Positions 48,227-56,745 of a stretch of DNA of 64,000 bases are shown here, one piece after another. The stretch is taken from NCBI GenBank assembly GCA_016125585.1, contig WGLL01000005.1, positions 558,001 to 622,000 on the forward strand, read 5' to 3'. The translations under genes were made by a program, and so were the position numbers. The DNA is from Caulobacter sp. GTDB taxonomy: Bacteria > Pseudomonadota > Alphaproteobacteria > Caulobacterales > Caulobacteraceae. Under the pieces are notes generated by a model. The model was not told where the DNA came from, searched no databases, and worked only from the letters and a program-made list of their open reading frames with translations. Each line of letters opens with the position of its first letter. Position 1 is the stretch's first letter.

Positions 48227-48739
48227 CTACGGGACCCAGCTGGCCAGTTTGTCCAGCACCGCCTGATTGCTCATCGCCCTGGCGTCGGCGAGTGCGAAGG
48301 CGTCGTCAGGATTCAGCACGCGGCCCTTGGGGTCGACGACGATGACGGCCGGAACGCCAAGCAGCTTCTTCATGCCGTAGCGGGCCGGAATCTGAAGGTT
48401 CCTGTCTATGCGGCCAACATCGACCAGGACGATCTCGTAGTGCTTCGCCAGGAAGGCCCGGGCGGTCGGAAGCTCCATGATGCCTGAAACGATCAGACAG
48501 TCGGCGCACCAGTTGCCCCCCATGTCGATGAGCAGCAGCTTGCCGGAAGCCTTCGCGCGCGCCTCCGCCGCGCGGACGGCGGCGTCAGCGTCCGCGCCGG
48601 GGTCATAGGGCGTTCTGGGAACGCGCTTGAGCGGCTCGATTCTCGGAGCGGCGATCCGGGCCAGGGCCGGTCCCGCAAGGCAGGCGGCAGCGGCGCCGAG
48701 CAAGAGACCGCGCCGGGCGATCGATCGGTGAAGGGTCAT
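48227..48739 (-). CDS. Thioredoxin-family protein with WCADC site and Tat-like signal
   Basis: 170 residues. N-terminus 'LHRSIARRGLLLGAAAACLAGPALA' is a twin-Arg type signal peptide (residues 1-28). The thioredoxin fold shows Cys78 and Cys81 in NWCADC, then cis-Pro in 'GVPAVIVVDPKG'. It has the DsbD-gamma/TlpA-like look of DUF953-type 'thioredoxin family protein' and probably acts in periplasmic redox chemistry. AAAGGACC lies ahead of ATG 48739. Convergent with the Hpt gene (7 bp between stops). Confidence 0.82.
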   Translation of the reverse strand: MTLHRSIARRGLLLGAAAACLAGPALARIAAPRIEPLKRVPRTPYDPGADADAAVRAAEARAKASGKLLLIDMGGNWCADCLIVSGIMELPTARAFLAKHYEIVLVDVGRIDRNLQIPARYGMKKLLGVPAVIVVDPKGRVLNPDDAFALADARAMSNQAVLDKLASWVP

Positions 48740-48764
48740 GCAGAGCGGTCCTTTCGGGAGGCCG

Positions 48765-49100
48765 TCAGGCATCGCGACTCTTGTCCCAGACGCCGAACTC
48801 ATAGGCGATGCAGCGGTCGATCAGGGTGCGCCAGACCGGCTCGGCGATGGCGTGGCTGAGGCCGGCCTCGGTGGCGGCGGCCTTGACCTTGGCGACCACG
48901 TCCTCGATGCGCGGCACGTCGCGGACCACGCCGCGATGCGGCTTGATGCGGGCAGCGGCGTCCATGTAGCCCTGACGCTCGGCCAGCAGCAGAACCAGGG
49001 CCCGGTCGAGGGCGTCAACGCCGACCCGGACCTCCGCCATCGTGGTGCAGTCGATCGGAGCGACGCGGTCGTCGACCGGGATGGAAACGTCTTTGGGCAT
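48765..49100 (-). CDS. Chorismate mutase, AroQ class
   Basis: 111 residues, all-helical. 'TMAEVRVGVDALDRALVLLLAERQGYMDAAARIK' is the AroQ motif with the first active-site Arg and Lys; 'RIEDVVAKV' and 'VWRTLIDRCIAYEF' are helix 2 and 3. It turns chorismate into prephenate for Phe/Tyr synthesis. The small free-standing form lies 8 bp after the LysR gene's stop, so it is probably co-transcribed with it. ATG 49100 used. Confidence 0.82.
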   Translation of the reverse strand: MPKDVSIPVDDRVAPIDCTTMAEVRVGVDALDRALVLLLAERQGYMDAAARIKPHRGVVRDVPRIEDVVAKVKAAATEAGLSHAIAEPVWRTLIDRCIAYEFGVWDKSRDA

Positions 49101-49108
49101 GAAGAACT

Positions 49109-50068
49109 CTAGATACCTGCGCCGTTGTCGAGGGTCTGGAGGGCGGCTTCGTGGGCGGCCGCCTCTTCCATCAACCAGGAGACGAAGGCCTTGACCTGCG
49201 GCAGTCGTCCCTTGGTCTTGGGATGGACGACGTAATAGGCGAAGTCCACCGCCGTGGCGATCTGAATTGGCGTCACCAGCCGGCCGGCGTCGAGATCGGC
49301 CTGGGCCAGGGTGCGCTTGGCCAGGGCGACCCCGCGACCGTTGACGGCGGCCTCGATGACCATGCTGGACTGGTTGAAACGAGGGCCCCGCGCGCCGTCG
49401 ACGCCCTTGATGCCGCGCGCCGCCAGCCACATCGCCCAGTCGGGGCAGCTATCATCGGCGTCGGGCGAGCCGTCGTGCAGCAGGATGTGGTGGGCCAGGT
49501 CCGAGGGGTCGTTGAGCGGGTTTTCCGCCAGCAGCTCCGGGCTGACCACGGGAATCACCGTCTCGCTCATCAGCCGCACGACATCGAGGCCCGGATAGCG
49601 GCCGCCGCCGTAGCGGATGGCCAGATCGACCTCGCCGGCCGCGAAATCGACCACCTCCATGCCCGCCGACAGCCAGACATCGACCTGGGGATTGCGGGTC
49701 TCGAACTTGCCGAGGCGCGGCACCAGCCATTTGGCGGCGAAGGACGGGGCGGCGGTGAGGCTAAGTCGGCGGCCATCGACGGCGGCGGTCAGCAGGCTGG
49801 CGGCCTCGGCCAGGCGGTCGAAGGCCTCGCGCAGGGCGGGCAGGGCGGTCTGGGCCGCGTCGGTCAGCAGCAGGCCCTTGGGGGTGCGTTTGAACAGGGC
49901 CGCGCCGACATAGTCCTCCAGATTCTGGATCTGTTGCGACACCGCGCCCGGGGTCACCGACAGTTCTTCCGCCGCGCGGCTGAAGTTGAGGTGGCGGGCC
50001 GCGGCCTCGAACGCCCGAAGCGCATTGAGAGGCGGCAGGCGGCGCCGATGATCGGAAGGTTTTTCCAT
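49109..50068 (-). CDS. LysR-family transcriptional regulator (GcvA-like)
   Basis: About 319 residues. Winged HTH at residues 9-68 ('LPPLNALRAFEAAARHLNFSRAAEELSVTPGAVSQQI'), matching the GcvA/TrpI/AmpR subgroup, then a periplasmic-binding-type effector domain (about 100-295) with 'MSETVIPVVSPELL'. It is divergently placed from the cobA-cysI operon, so control of sulfate assimilation or of the downstream chorismate mutase gene is possible. ATG 50068 preferred; GTG 50086 is an alternative. The 175-bp divergent region holds TTTGCGA and TTTGCAA repeats. Confidence 0.85.
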   Translation of the reverse strand: MEKPSDHRRRLPPLNALRAFEAAARHLNFSRAAEELSVTPGAVSQQIQNLEDYVGAALFKRTPKGLLLTDAAQTALPALREAFDRLAEAASLLTAAVDGRRLSLTAAPSFAAKWLVPRLGKFETRNPQVDVWLSAGMEVVDFAAGEVDLAIRYGGGRYPGLDVVRLMSETVIPVVSPELLAENPLNDPSDLAHHILLHDGSPDADDSCPDWAMWLAARGIKGVDGARGPRFNQSSMVIEAAVNGRGVALAKRTLAQADLDAGRLVTPIQIATAVDFAYYVVHPKTKGRLPQVKAFVSWLMEEAAAHEAALQTLDNGAGI

Positions 50069-50243
50069 CCTAGTTTTCCTGAACACCCCGGCAGAAGTCC
50101 TAGTTTGCGAAGTGGTCTACCCGGTCCCAATTTGCAAGCATCCGGAGGCGTAACGGCCCTTTCGCCAACGGATGGCGGGCGAAGCGGACCCACCCGGGCC
50201 CGCTTCGCCCCTGAACTTGCCCTTATAGAGAAGCTAACACGCC

Positions 50244-51083
50244 ATGTCCCGGCCTTCCCGCCCTGCACCCGCAAGCCGCCGCCTGGTGGCGTTGAATGGC
50301 CCCGCCGCTGTCGCGGGGACTGTCTGGCTGGTCGGCGCCGGCCCCGGCGATCCCGATCTGCTGACGATGAAGGCCGCGCGCATTCTCGGCCGCGCCCAGG
50401 TGGTGGTGCATGACGGGCTGGTGTCGGACGACATTCTGGCCATGGCGCCGCCCGAGGCGCGGCTGATCAACGTCGCCAAGCGCAAGAGCCGCCACACCCT
50501 GCCGCAGGACGACATCAACCAGCTGCTGGTGGCCCTGGCCCTGCAGGGGCTGACCGTTGTGCGGCTGAAGGGCGGGGACCCCTTCGTCTTCGGTCGCGGC
50601 GGCGAGGAGATGGCGGCCTGCCGCGAGGCCGGCGTCGACTGCCAGATCGTGCCGGGCGTCACCGCCGCCCTGGCCGCCAGCGCCTCGGCCGGCGCGCCCC
50701 TGACCCATCGCGGCGCCGCCCAGGCGGTGACCTTCGTCACCGGTCATGCCGCCCATGGTGAACCCGATCTCGACTGGACCGCCCTGGCCCGCGCCAACCA
50801 GACCGTGGTGATCTACATGGGTCTGACGACGGCGGCTCTGATCGCTGAGCGCTTGAGCGGCGCCGGCCGGGACCCGGCCACGCCGGCCCTGGTGGTGGTC
50901 AACGCCAGCCGCCCCGACGAGCAACGCATCCCGACGACGCTGGGCGGCCTTGCCGGGGCGGTCGAAGGGCTTTCGGGTCCGGCCCTGTTGATGGTTGGCG
51001 AGGCGATGTCGCTGGCGACGGCGCGGAGTCTGGAGAGGGACGACGTCGCCTCCCCCGTCGCTGCGCGCCAGGGGAGGATTTGA
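50244..51083 (+). CDS. cobA: Uroporphyrinogen-III C-methyltransferase
   Basis: 279 residues. Methylates uroporphyrinogen III twice to precorrin-2, the entry to siroheme needed by sulfite reductase. 'VWLVGAGPGDPDLLTMKAARIL' (residues 29-50) and 'VVRLKGGDPFVFGRGGEE' (about 110-127) are diagnostic of the SUMT domain; there is no CysG dehydrogenase/ferrochelatase part, so that step must come from another gene. The weak start has AGAGAAG upstream. Its TGA overlaps the ATG of the DUF2849 gene. Confidence 0.93.
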   Translation: MSRPSRPAPASRRLVALNGPAAVAGTVWLVGAGPGDPDLLTMKAARILGRAQVVVHDGLVSDDILAMAPPEARLINVAKRKSRHTLPQDDINQLLVALALQGLTVVRLKGGDPFVFGRGGEEMAACREAGVDCQIVPGVTAALAASASAGAPLTHRGAAQAVTFVTGHAAHGEPDLDWTALARANQTVVIYMGLTTAALIAERLSGAGRDPATPALVVVNASRPDEQRIPTTLGGLAGAVEGLSGPALLMVGEAMSLATARSLERDDVASPVAARQGRI

Positions 51084-51445
51084 TGAAGGCCCTGACCGCC
51101 AACCGCCTCATCGACGGCGAGGTCGTGTTCTGGCGCGCCGGCCAGTGGGTCGAGCGCTTCGCCGACGCCGATCTGTTCGACGCCAATGATCCCGCCGCCG
51201 AGGAGGCCGCGACCGCCGGCAAGGCGCAGCCGACCGTGGTGGTCGACGCCTATCTGATCGATGTCGACCAGGGTCCGGCCGGACCGGCCCCGGTCAGCTA
51301 TCGCGAACGCATCCGGGCCCTCGGGCCGACCAACGAGCCGGATCATGGCAAGCAGGCCGAGGGCGGCGACGCCATCGCCGCCCTGCAGGCCGCCACCGGC
51401 GCCGCCCGCTCGACGGGCCGCGTCGACCTGATCCGCAGGAAGTAG
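51083..51445 (+). CDS. DUF2849 protein
   Basis: 120 residues, DUF2849 family. 'MKALTANRLIDGEVVFWRAGQWVERFADADLFDA' is the family core; 'VVDAYLIDVDQGPAGPAPVSYRERIRALGPTNEPDHG' follows. The protein is regularly encoded between cobA and the sulfite reductase gene in alphaproteobacteria, so it is likely part of sulfite reduction, but no activity is known. ATG overlaps the cobA stop (TGATG at 51081-51085). No TM or signal. Confidence 0.8.
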   Translation: MKALTANRLIDGEVVFWRAGQWVERFADADLFDANDPAAEEAATAGKAQPTVVVDAYLIDVDQGPAGPAPVSYRERIRALGPTNEPDHGKQAEGGDAIAALQAATGAARSTGRVDLIRRK

Positions 51446-51449
51446 CGCC

Positions 51450-53105
51450 ATGTATCTGTACGACGCCATCGACAAGGACTTCCTCGCCGACCGGGCCGCC
51501 GAGTTTCGCGGCCAGGTCGCCCGCCGCCTGGCCGGCGAGCTGACCGAGGACCAGTTCAAACCGCTGCGGCTGATGAACGGGCTTTATCTGCAACTGCATG
51601 CCTACATGCTGCGGGTCGCGGTCCCCTACGGGTCGCTGAACCCGACGCAACTTCGCGCCTTCGCCCACATCGCCCGCACCTGGGACAAGGGCTATGGCCA
51701 CTTCACCACCCGCCAGAACATCCAGTTCAACTGGGTCAAGCTGGGCGATGCGCCGGACATCCTCGACCATCTGGCCGGCGTCGACATGCACGCCATCCAG
51801 ACCAGCGGCAACTGCATCCGCAATGTGACCTCCGACCCCTACGCCGGCGCCACCGCCCAGGAGGTCGATGATCCGCGCGTCTGGTCGGAAGTGATCCGCC
51901 AGTGGTCGACCCTGCATCCGGAATTCAGCTTCCTGCCGCGCAAGTTCAAGATCGCCGTGACGGCGGCCGAGACCGACCGCACCGCCGCCCGGGCGCACGA
52001 CATCGGGTTGAAGGTGCAGCGGGGACCGGACGGCGATCTGGGCTTCGAGGTGATGGTCGGCGGCGGCCAGGGGCGCACGCCTTATCTGGCCCCGACCATC
52101 CGGGCGCATCTGCCGGCCTCGCGGCTGATCAGCTATCTGGAAGCGATCCTGCGCGTCTACAATCGCCACGGCCGCCGCGACAACATCTACAAGGCGCGGA
52201 TCAAGATCCTGGTCGCCAGCCTGGGGGCCGAGGAATTCGCCCGCCAGGTCGAGGAAGAGTGGCTGAAGATCGCCGAGGGCGCCGATCTGCCGGACACCGA
52301 ACTGGCCCGCATCCGGGGCAGCTTCGCGCCGCTGGACTTCGCCATCCTGCCGCCGCGCTCGGACGTCTTCGAGGCGGCCAAGGCTTCGGACAAGGCCTTT
52401 GCGCGGTTCGTGCGCAACAACATCAAGGCGCACAAGCAGCCGGGCTACGGCATCGTCGAGATCTCCCTGAAAGCCCCGGGAGCGACGCCTGGCGACGCCA
52501 GCGCCGAACAGATGGAGGCGGTCGCCGATCTGGCCGAGCGCTTCGGCCTGTCGGACATCCGGGCGACCCATGAACAGAACCTGGTCTTGCCGCATGTGAA
52601 GCTGGACGATGCGCCCGCCGTTCATGCGGCCCTGGCGGCGGTCGGGCTGGCGACGCCGAACATCAACCTGATCAGCGACATCATCGCCTGCCCGGGCCTG
52701 GACTACTGCGCCCTGGCCAACGCCCGGGCCATTCCGGTGGCGCAGTCGATTGCCGAACGGTTCGCTGATCCTGACCGTGCCGAGACCATTGGCGAGTTGA
52801 AGGTCAAGATCAGCGGCTGCATCAACGCCTGCGGCCATCACCACGTCGGCCACATCGGCATCCTCGGCGTCGACAAGAAGGGCGAGGAATTCTACCAGCT
52901 GAGTCTCGGCGGCTCGGGGGCGGAAGACGCCAGCCTCGCCTCGATCCTCGGCCCGGCCCTGCCGGCCGACAAGGTCGCCGACGCCGTCGACCGCATGGTC
53001 GAGGCCTATCTGGCCATCCGCCAGGACGGCGAGCGCTTCCTCGACACCTTCCGCCGCGCCGGCATGACCCCCTTCAAGGAGGCCGTCTATGTCGATGCTC
53101 ATTAA
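51450..53105 (+). CDS. cysI: Sulfite reductase, hemoprotein (CysI-like nitrite/sulfite reductase)
   Basis: 551-residue siroheme/4Fe-4S reductase with the two-fold repeat of ferredoxin-type sulfite reductases. Cluster ligands Cys414 (CPGLDYC), Cys420, Cys457 and Cys461 (CINAC), matching the C-x5-C ... C-x3-C pattern. It reduces sulfite to sulfide with electrons from a ferredoxin-like donor; no CysJ flavoprotein is in the window. Next to cobA (siroheme), DUF934 and cysH, so assigned to assimilatory sulfate reduction rather than nitrite. AGGAAG lies ahead of the ATG. Confidence 0.9.
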   Translation: MYLYDAIDKDFLADRAAEFRGQVARRLAGELTEDQFKPLRLMNGLYLQLHAYMLRVAVPYGSLNPTQLRAFAHIARTWDKGYGHFTTRQNIQFNWVKLGDAPDILDHLAGVDMHAIQTSGNCIRNVTSDPYAGATAQEVDDPRVWSEVIRQWSTLHPEFSFLPRKFKIAVTAAETDRTAARAHDIGLKVQRGPDGDLGFEVMVGGGQGRTPYLAPTIRAHLPASRLISYLEAILRVYNRHGRRDNIYKARIKILVASLGAEEFARQVEEEWLKIAEGADLPDTELARIRGSFAPLDFAILPPRSDVFEAAKASDKAFARFVRNNIKAHKQPGYGIVEISLKAPGATPGDASAEQMEAVADLAERFGLSDIRATHEQNLVLPHVKLDDAPAVHAALAAVGLATPNINLISDIIACPGLDYCALANARAIPVAQSIAERFADPDRAETIGELKVKISGCINACGHHHVGHIGILGVDKKGEEFYQLSLGGSGAEDASLASILGPALPADKVADAVDRMVEAYLAIRQDGERFLDTFRRAGMTPFKEAVYVDAH

Positions 53106-53586
53106 GCTGACGCAGGCCGGCTTCCAGGTCGCGGAAGACCTGTTCATCGACGTCGCCGACGAGGAGATCATCCCCGCGGGGTCGGTGATCCTGTCCCTGA
53201 CCCGCTTTCAGGCCGAGGGCGACGCCCTGGTCACCGCCGGCCGCGCCGTCGGAGTGCGCATCGCCTCCGACGAGACGGTCGAGGACCTGGCCTATGACCT
53301 GCCCCGGCTGGCGCTGGTCGCCGTGGTGTTTCCGAAGTTTCGCGACGGCCGCGCCTTCACCACCGCCACCCTGCTGCGCGAGCGGCTCGGCTATCGGGGC
53401 GAGGTGAGGGCGGTCGGCGATGTCCTGCGCGAGCAGGCGCTGTTCATGGTTCGCTGCGGCATCGACGCATTCGCGCCGGCCGACGGGGCGACCGTTGAAG
53501 ACTGGGCCCGGGCCGCCGGCCGCTACCGGCATGTGTATCAGCGCGCGGCGGATCGCCGCGCGCCGGCTTTCGAGGAGAGAGGCTGA
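53089..53586 (+). CDS. DUF934 protein, sulfite-reductase associated
   Basis: 165 residues. 'EEIIPAGSVILSLTRFQAEG' and 'FRDGRAFTTATLLRERLGYRGEVRAVGDVLREQALFMVRCGIDAF' mark DUF934, which accompanies CysI in many bacteria and is presumed to help sulfite reductase assembly or electron supply. The ATG sits 16 bp inside the cysI gene, with AAGGAGG 6 bp upstream. The TGA overlaps the cysH ATG. Confidence 0.85.
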   Translation: MSMLIKLTQAGFQVAEDLFIDVADEEIIPAGSVILSLTRFQAEGDALVTAGRAVGVRIASDETVEDLAYDLPRLALVAVVFPKFRDGRAFTTATLLRERLGYRGEVRAVGDVLREQALFMVRCGIDAFAPADGATVEDWARAAGRYRHVYQRAADRRAPAFEERG

Positions 53587-54323
53587 TGGCCTTCGACCAG
53601 CTCGAGCGCCCCACCGCCGCCGCGTTCCTGGACGCGGAGCTGCGTGACGCCCACCCGACCACCATCATCGAGGCGGCGGTCGCCGCCTTTGGCGACCGAC
53701 TGGCGCTGGTTTCGTCCTTCGGGGCGGAATCTGCGGTGCTGCTGCATCTGGCCGCCCAGGTGAAGAAGGATATCCCCGTCCTCTTCCTCGACACCGGCAT
53801 GCTGTTCGGCCAGACGCTCGACTATCGCAAGCAACTGACCCAGCGCCTGGGCCTGACCGACGTGCGCGATCTGCGTCCGCGCTTCCAGGACCTGGCGGTC
53901 ACCGACCCCGACGCCAACCTGTGGAAGACCGACACCGACGCCTGCTGCAACATCCGCAAGGTCATTCCGCTGGATCTGGCCCTGGAGGGCTTCGACGGCT
54001 GGCTGACCGGCCGCAAGCGCTTCCACGGCGGCGACCGACTGCGACTGGCGGTCGTCGAGCAGGCCGAACAGCAGGTCAAGTTCAACCCCCTGGCCAACTG
54101 GGGCAAGGAAGAACTGGATGCCTATGTCGCGGAGCATGACCTGCCGGCCCACCCGCTGGTCGCCCAGGGCTTCCCGTCGATCGGTTGCTGGCCCTGCACC
54201 AGTCCGGTGGAGCCGGGGCAGGACGTCCGCGCAGGCCGCTGGGCCGGCCAGGACAAGACCGAATGCGGCATCCACGTCGCCCGGGCCAACGTCTCGCCGA
54301 CCAATGTGGGCGGCGGCATCTGA
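53586..54323 (+). CDS. cysH: Assimilatory APS reductase (CysH family, Fe-S type)
   Basis: 245 residues. Phospho-/adenylyl-sulfate reductase: 'ALVSSFGAESAVLLHLAAQV' is the PP-loop-like site, and the C-terminal 'KTECGIH' holds the nucleophilic Cys227. Paired Cys120-Cys121 (DACCNIRKV) and Cys201/Cys204 (GCWPC) are the 4Fe-4S ligands that mark the APS-using form, not the E. coli PAPS type. It makes sulfite for CysI. ATG 53586 overlaps the previous stop. Last gene of the cobA-cysH operon. Confidence 0.92.
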   Translation: MAFDQLERPTAAAFLDAELRDAHPTTIIEAAVAAFGDRLALVSSFGAESAVLLHLAAQVKKDIPVLFLDTGMLFGQTLDYRKQLTQRLGLTDVRDLRPRFQDLAVTDPDANLWKTDTDACCNIRKVIPLDLALEGFDGWLTGRKRFHGGDRLRLAVVEQAEQQVKFNPLANWGKEELDAYVAEHDLPAHPLVAQGFPSIGCWPCTSPVEPGQDVRAGRWAGQDKTECGIHVARANVSPTNVGGGI

Positions 54324-54368
54324 CTTCGATCCGTGCTAGCCATCGAGGCGCGATCGGGGAGGGCGACG

Positions 54369-54776
54369 ATGTCAGGCAGGGCGGCGGCGACAGCCAATCT
54401 GACCGGGGTCTGGAATGGCCTCTTCAGCTATCCGACAGCCGAGGAACCCGGTCATTTCGTCGCCACCCTGCTCGAAGCGGGACCGTTTCTGACCGGGTCG
54501 ACTCATGAGGAGGGGCGGTATTATTCCGGGGAGACCGGGACCCTCATCGCAGCCATCGACGGTGAACGCGAAGGGATGACCGTCTATTTCGACAAGACTT
54601 ATGACGGCTCGGGCGGCTGGAACCATCTGGTCCGGTATCAGGGCGTCATTTCCGACGACTGGCTGGAAATCGAAGGCCGCTGGCAGATCCCGGGCGAGTG
54701 GTCCGGACGCTTCCTGATGATCCGTTCGAACAGTCCCGCCCTGGCCAACGCGCGTGAACGCTTCGTCCGTGTCTGA
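54369..54776 (+). CDS. Conserved hypothetical protein, beta-barrel-like
   Basis: 135 residues, not recognised with certainty. 'NLTGVWNGLFSYP' at the N-terminus and 'LTGSTHEEG', 'GRWQIPGEWSGRFLMIR' suggest a lipocalin-like small beta barrel. No signal peptide. GGGAGGG precedes the ATG at 54369. It lies 46 bp after cysH, possibly cotranscribed, and its stop is 1 bp from the convergent 3D-domain gene. Confidence 0.6.
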   Translation: MSGRAAATANLTGVWNGLFSYPTAEEPGHFVATLLEAGPFLTGSTHEEGRYYSGETGTLIAAIDGEREGMTVYFDKTYDGSGGWNHLVRYQGVISDDWLEIEGRWQIPGEWSGRFLMIRSNSPALANARERFVRV

Positions 54777-54777
54777 C

Positions 54778-55368
54778 CTACTTCGACGCCACCCGGCTGC
54801 CGGCCTTCGGACAGCCGGTGAAGGTGCCGGCCTTCATCACCGCGACGTTGCGGGTGTTGATCTTCATCAGCGGCTGCATCGAGCGACGGCCGTGGCCGGT
54901 GAACAGATCGACAATGGCGCCCTTGATGGCGCCGCCGGTGTCGGAAGCGTACCAGTAGCCGTCATGGGACGAGCCGTCGGGCATCTTCAGGCCGACCGTG
55001 GCCGGGATGAACAGGATTGACCGGCGCGGAGCCACGGCGGGATCGACGGCGGCCGTGCGCATCGCCACCACAGGGCAGCCGAGCGAGTCGCGGGTGCCCG
55101 CGCCGCCGCCGCCGGAGTGGTAGAGGGTGACTTTCATGGTCCAGTCGGCGTTGTCATCGACCGCCTGGGTCTGGACGCTGTCGTCCGGTATCGGGGCCAT
55201 CTCGCCAAAGCCCGGCGCCTGGGCCCCGGTCAGCAGGGATCGGTCGATCAGGTCGCCGATGGGATCGGCGCCTTTGGGAGTCCGTCCGTGACGGGAAGGC
55301 TGGGCCAGAGACTGGGTTGCGACCAGTCCGATGACCAGCGCGGCGAGGCATGCCGAGGTCCGCTTCAA
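54778..55368 (-). CDS. 3D-domain protein (MltA-like double-psi beta-barrel)
   Basis: 196 residues. Signal peptide (residues 1-23, ends SLAQ). The C-terminal domain carries the 3D signature ('SDTGGAIKGAIVDLFTGHG', three conserved Asp) plus 'LGCPVVAMRTAAVDP'; such domains cleave or bind peptidoglycan glycan strands (MltA, Rpf-like). The TTG at 55368 is the best start, with GGAGGG 8 bp upstream and the signal peptide directly after; no in-frame ATG gives a signal. Divergent from the GST gene, and convergent with the gene before it. Confidence 0.82.
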   Translation of the reverse strand: MKRTSACLAALVIGLVATQSLAQPSRHGRTPKGADPIGDLIDRSLLTGAQAPGFGEMAPIPDDSVQTQAVDDNADWTMKVTLYHSGGGGAGTRDSLGCPVVAMRTAAVDPAVAPRRSILFIPATVGLKMPDGSSHDGYWYASDTGGAIKGAIVDLFTGHGRRSMQPLMKINTRNVAVMKAGTFTGCPKAGSRVASK

Positions 55369-55466
55369 GGGCGTTCCCTCCTGTTGTTTCTCGACGTAAC
55401 GAGGCCGTTCCCTACAGAGGGCGGCCCCGGCTGGCAACCGCAACAAATGTTACAGGGAGAGGTTTG

Positions 55467-56054
55467 ATGAGCATCACCATCTATGGCGACAGCATCTCCG
55501 GCAATTGCCTGAAGGTGAAGTGGACGGCGGAACACCTTGATCTGCCGTATCGTTGGGTTGAAACCGACATTCTGAAGGGGATGAGCCGGACGACAGATTT
55601 TCTGGCCCGCAACCCGGCTGGCCAGGTTCCTCTGGTTGTGCTCGAGGATGGCCGCGCCCTGGCCCAGTCGAACGCCATTATCCTCTATCTTGCTGAAGGC
55701 TCCCGACTGATTCCGCAGGACCCCTATCTGCGCGCGAAGGTGCTGGAATGGCTGTTCTGGGAGCAGTACAGCCATGAGCCCTATGTCGCCGTGGCCCGAT
55801 TCCAGATGGCCTATCTGGGCAAGCCGGCCAGCGAGCTGGATCCGAAGATCGTCGAGCGCGGCAAGGGCGCCCTGGCCCGGATGGAGATGGCGCTGGAGGA
55901 CGGCGGCTTCCTGGTCGGCGATCACGCAACGCTGGCGGATATCGCCCTGGTCGCCTACACCCGGGTGGCGTATGAGGGTGGCTTTGATCTGTCGGAATTT
56001 CCGGCCGTCACCGCCTGGATCGGCCGCGTGGAAGCGGCGATAGGAATTGCATGA
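55467..56054 (+). CDS. Glutathione S-transferase family protein
   Basis: 195 residues. N-terminal thioredoxin fold ('[28 protein letters not shown]', '[27 protein letters not shown]') with the SNAI glutathione-binding loop, then an all-helical C-terminal domain ('[17 protein letters not shown]'). Substrate unknown. GGGAGAGG precedes ATG 55467. First gene of the long chain that runs to crtZ; its TGA overlaps the nitroreductase ATG. Confidence 0.88.
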   Translation: MSITIYGDSISGNCLKVKWTAEHLDLPYRWVETDILKGMSRTTDFLARNPAGQVPLVVLEDGRALAQSNAIILYLAEGSRLIPQDPYLRAKVLEWLFWEQYSHEPYVAVARFQMAYLGKPASELDPKIVERGKGALARMEMALEDGGFLVGDHATLADIALVAYTRVAYEGGFDLSEFPAVTAWIGRVEAAIGIA

Positions 56055-56737
56055 GTCAGGACGATCCTAGGGCCCTGGTCCTCGAACCCCTGCCGTGGAC
56101 CGACCTCGAACCGGATGAGATGGCGGCGCGAGCCGAGGCGTTTCGTGATGTCATGGCCGCTCGCCGCACGGTGCGGGACTTTTCCGACCGGTCGGTTCCA
56201 CGGGCCCTCATCGAGACCTGCCTGCGGACCGCCGCCAGCGCCCCCAGCGGGGCCAATCTGCAGCCCTGGCATTTCGCGGTGGTCGCCGGGGCCGAGGTCA
56301 AGCGGCGGATTCGCCTCGCCGCCGAGGAAGAGGAGCGGGCCTTCTATGCGGGCAAGGCCGGAGAGGCGTGGCTCGAAGCCTTGGCGCCGCTGGGCACCGA
56401 TCCGGAAAAGCCCTTTCTGGAGATCGCACCCTGGCTGATCGTAGTGTTCGCCCAACGCCGGGCGGGCGCCCTGCCCGGAGAAGACCGCAAAGCCTACTAC
56501 TTCAACGAATCCGTCGGCATCGCCACCGGCCTGCTGATCGCCTCCCTGCATCAGGCGGGTCTGGCGACCCTGACCCACACCCCCGCGCCGATGGGGTTTC
56601 TCAACGACATCTGCGGCCGGCCGGCGACTGAAAAGCCCTATCTGATCGTCGTGACCGGCTATCCCGCCAAGAACGCCGCGACACCGCGCTTCGCCCGGCA
56701 TAGAAAGCCGCTCGACACCATCACCACCTGGCTGTGA
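56051..56737 (+). CDS. Nitroreductase family oxidoreductase (FMN)
   Basis: 228 residues. FMN-dependent nitroreductase/flavin-reductase fold: '[41 protein letters not shown]' (P-loop-like FMN site, residues 35-75) and '[30 protein letters not shown]' near 150-180. Natural substrate unknown; quinones or nitroaromatics are usual in vitro. The ATGA overlap at 56051-56054 couples it to the GST gene. Confidence 0.88.
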   Translation: MSQDDPRALVLEPLPWTDLEPDEMAARAEAFRDVMAARRTVRDFSDRSVPRALIETCLRTAASAPSGANLQPWHFAVVAGAEVKRRIRLAAEEEERAFYAGKAGEAWLEALAPLGTDPEKPFLEIAPWLIVVFAQRRAGALPGEDRKAYYFNESVGIATGLLIASLHQAGLATLTHTPAPMGFLNDICGRPATEKPYLIVVTGYPAKNAATPRFARHRKPLDTITTWL

Positions 56738-56745
56738 CATCCCCC

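Noticed and set aside
50087..50243. Cobalamin or SAM riboswitch ahead of cobA-cysI
   Set aside because: The divergent gap is only about 155 bp and holds no B12-box or SAM-type conserved blocks.
51294..53171. A 625-codon minus-strand frame opposite cysI
   Set aside because: Shadow frame, low complexity, no start signal. CysI shows all cluster Cys on the plus strand.
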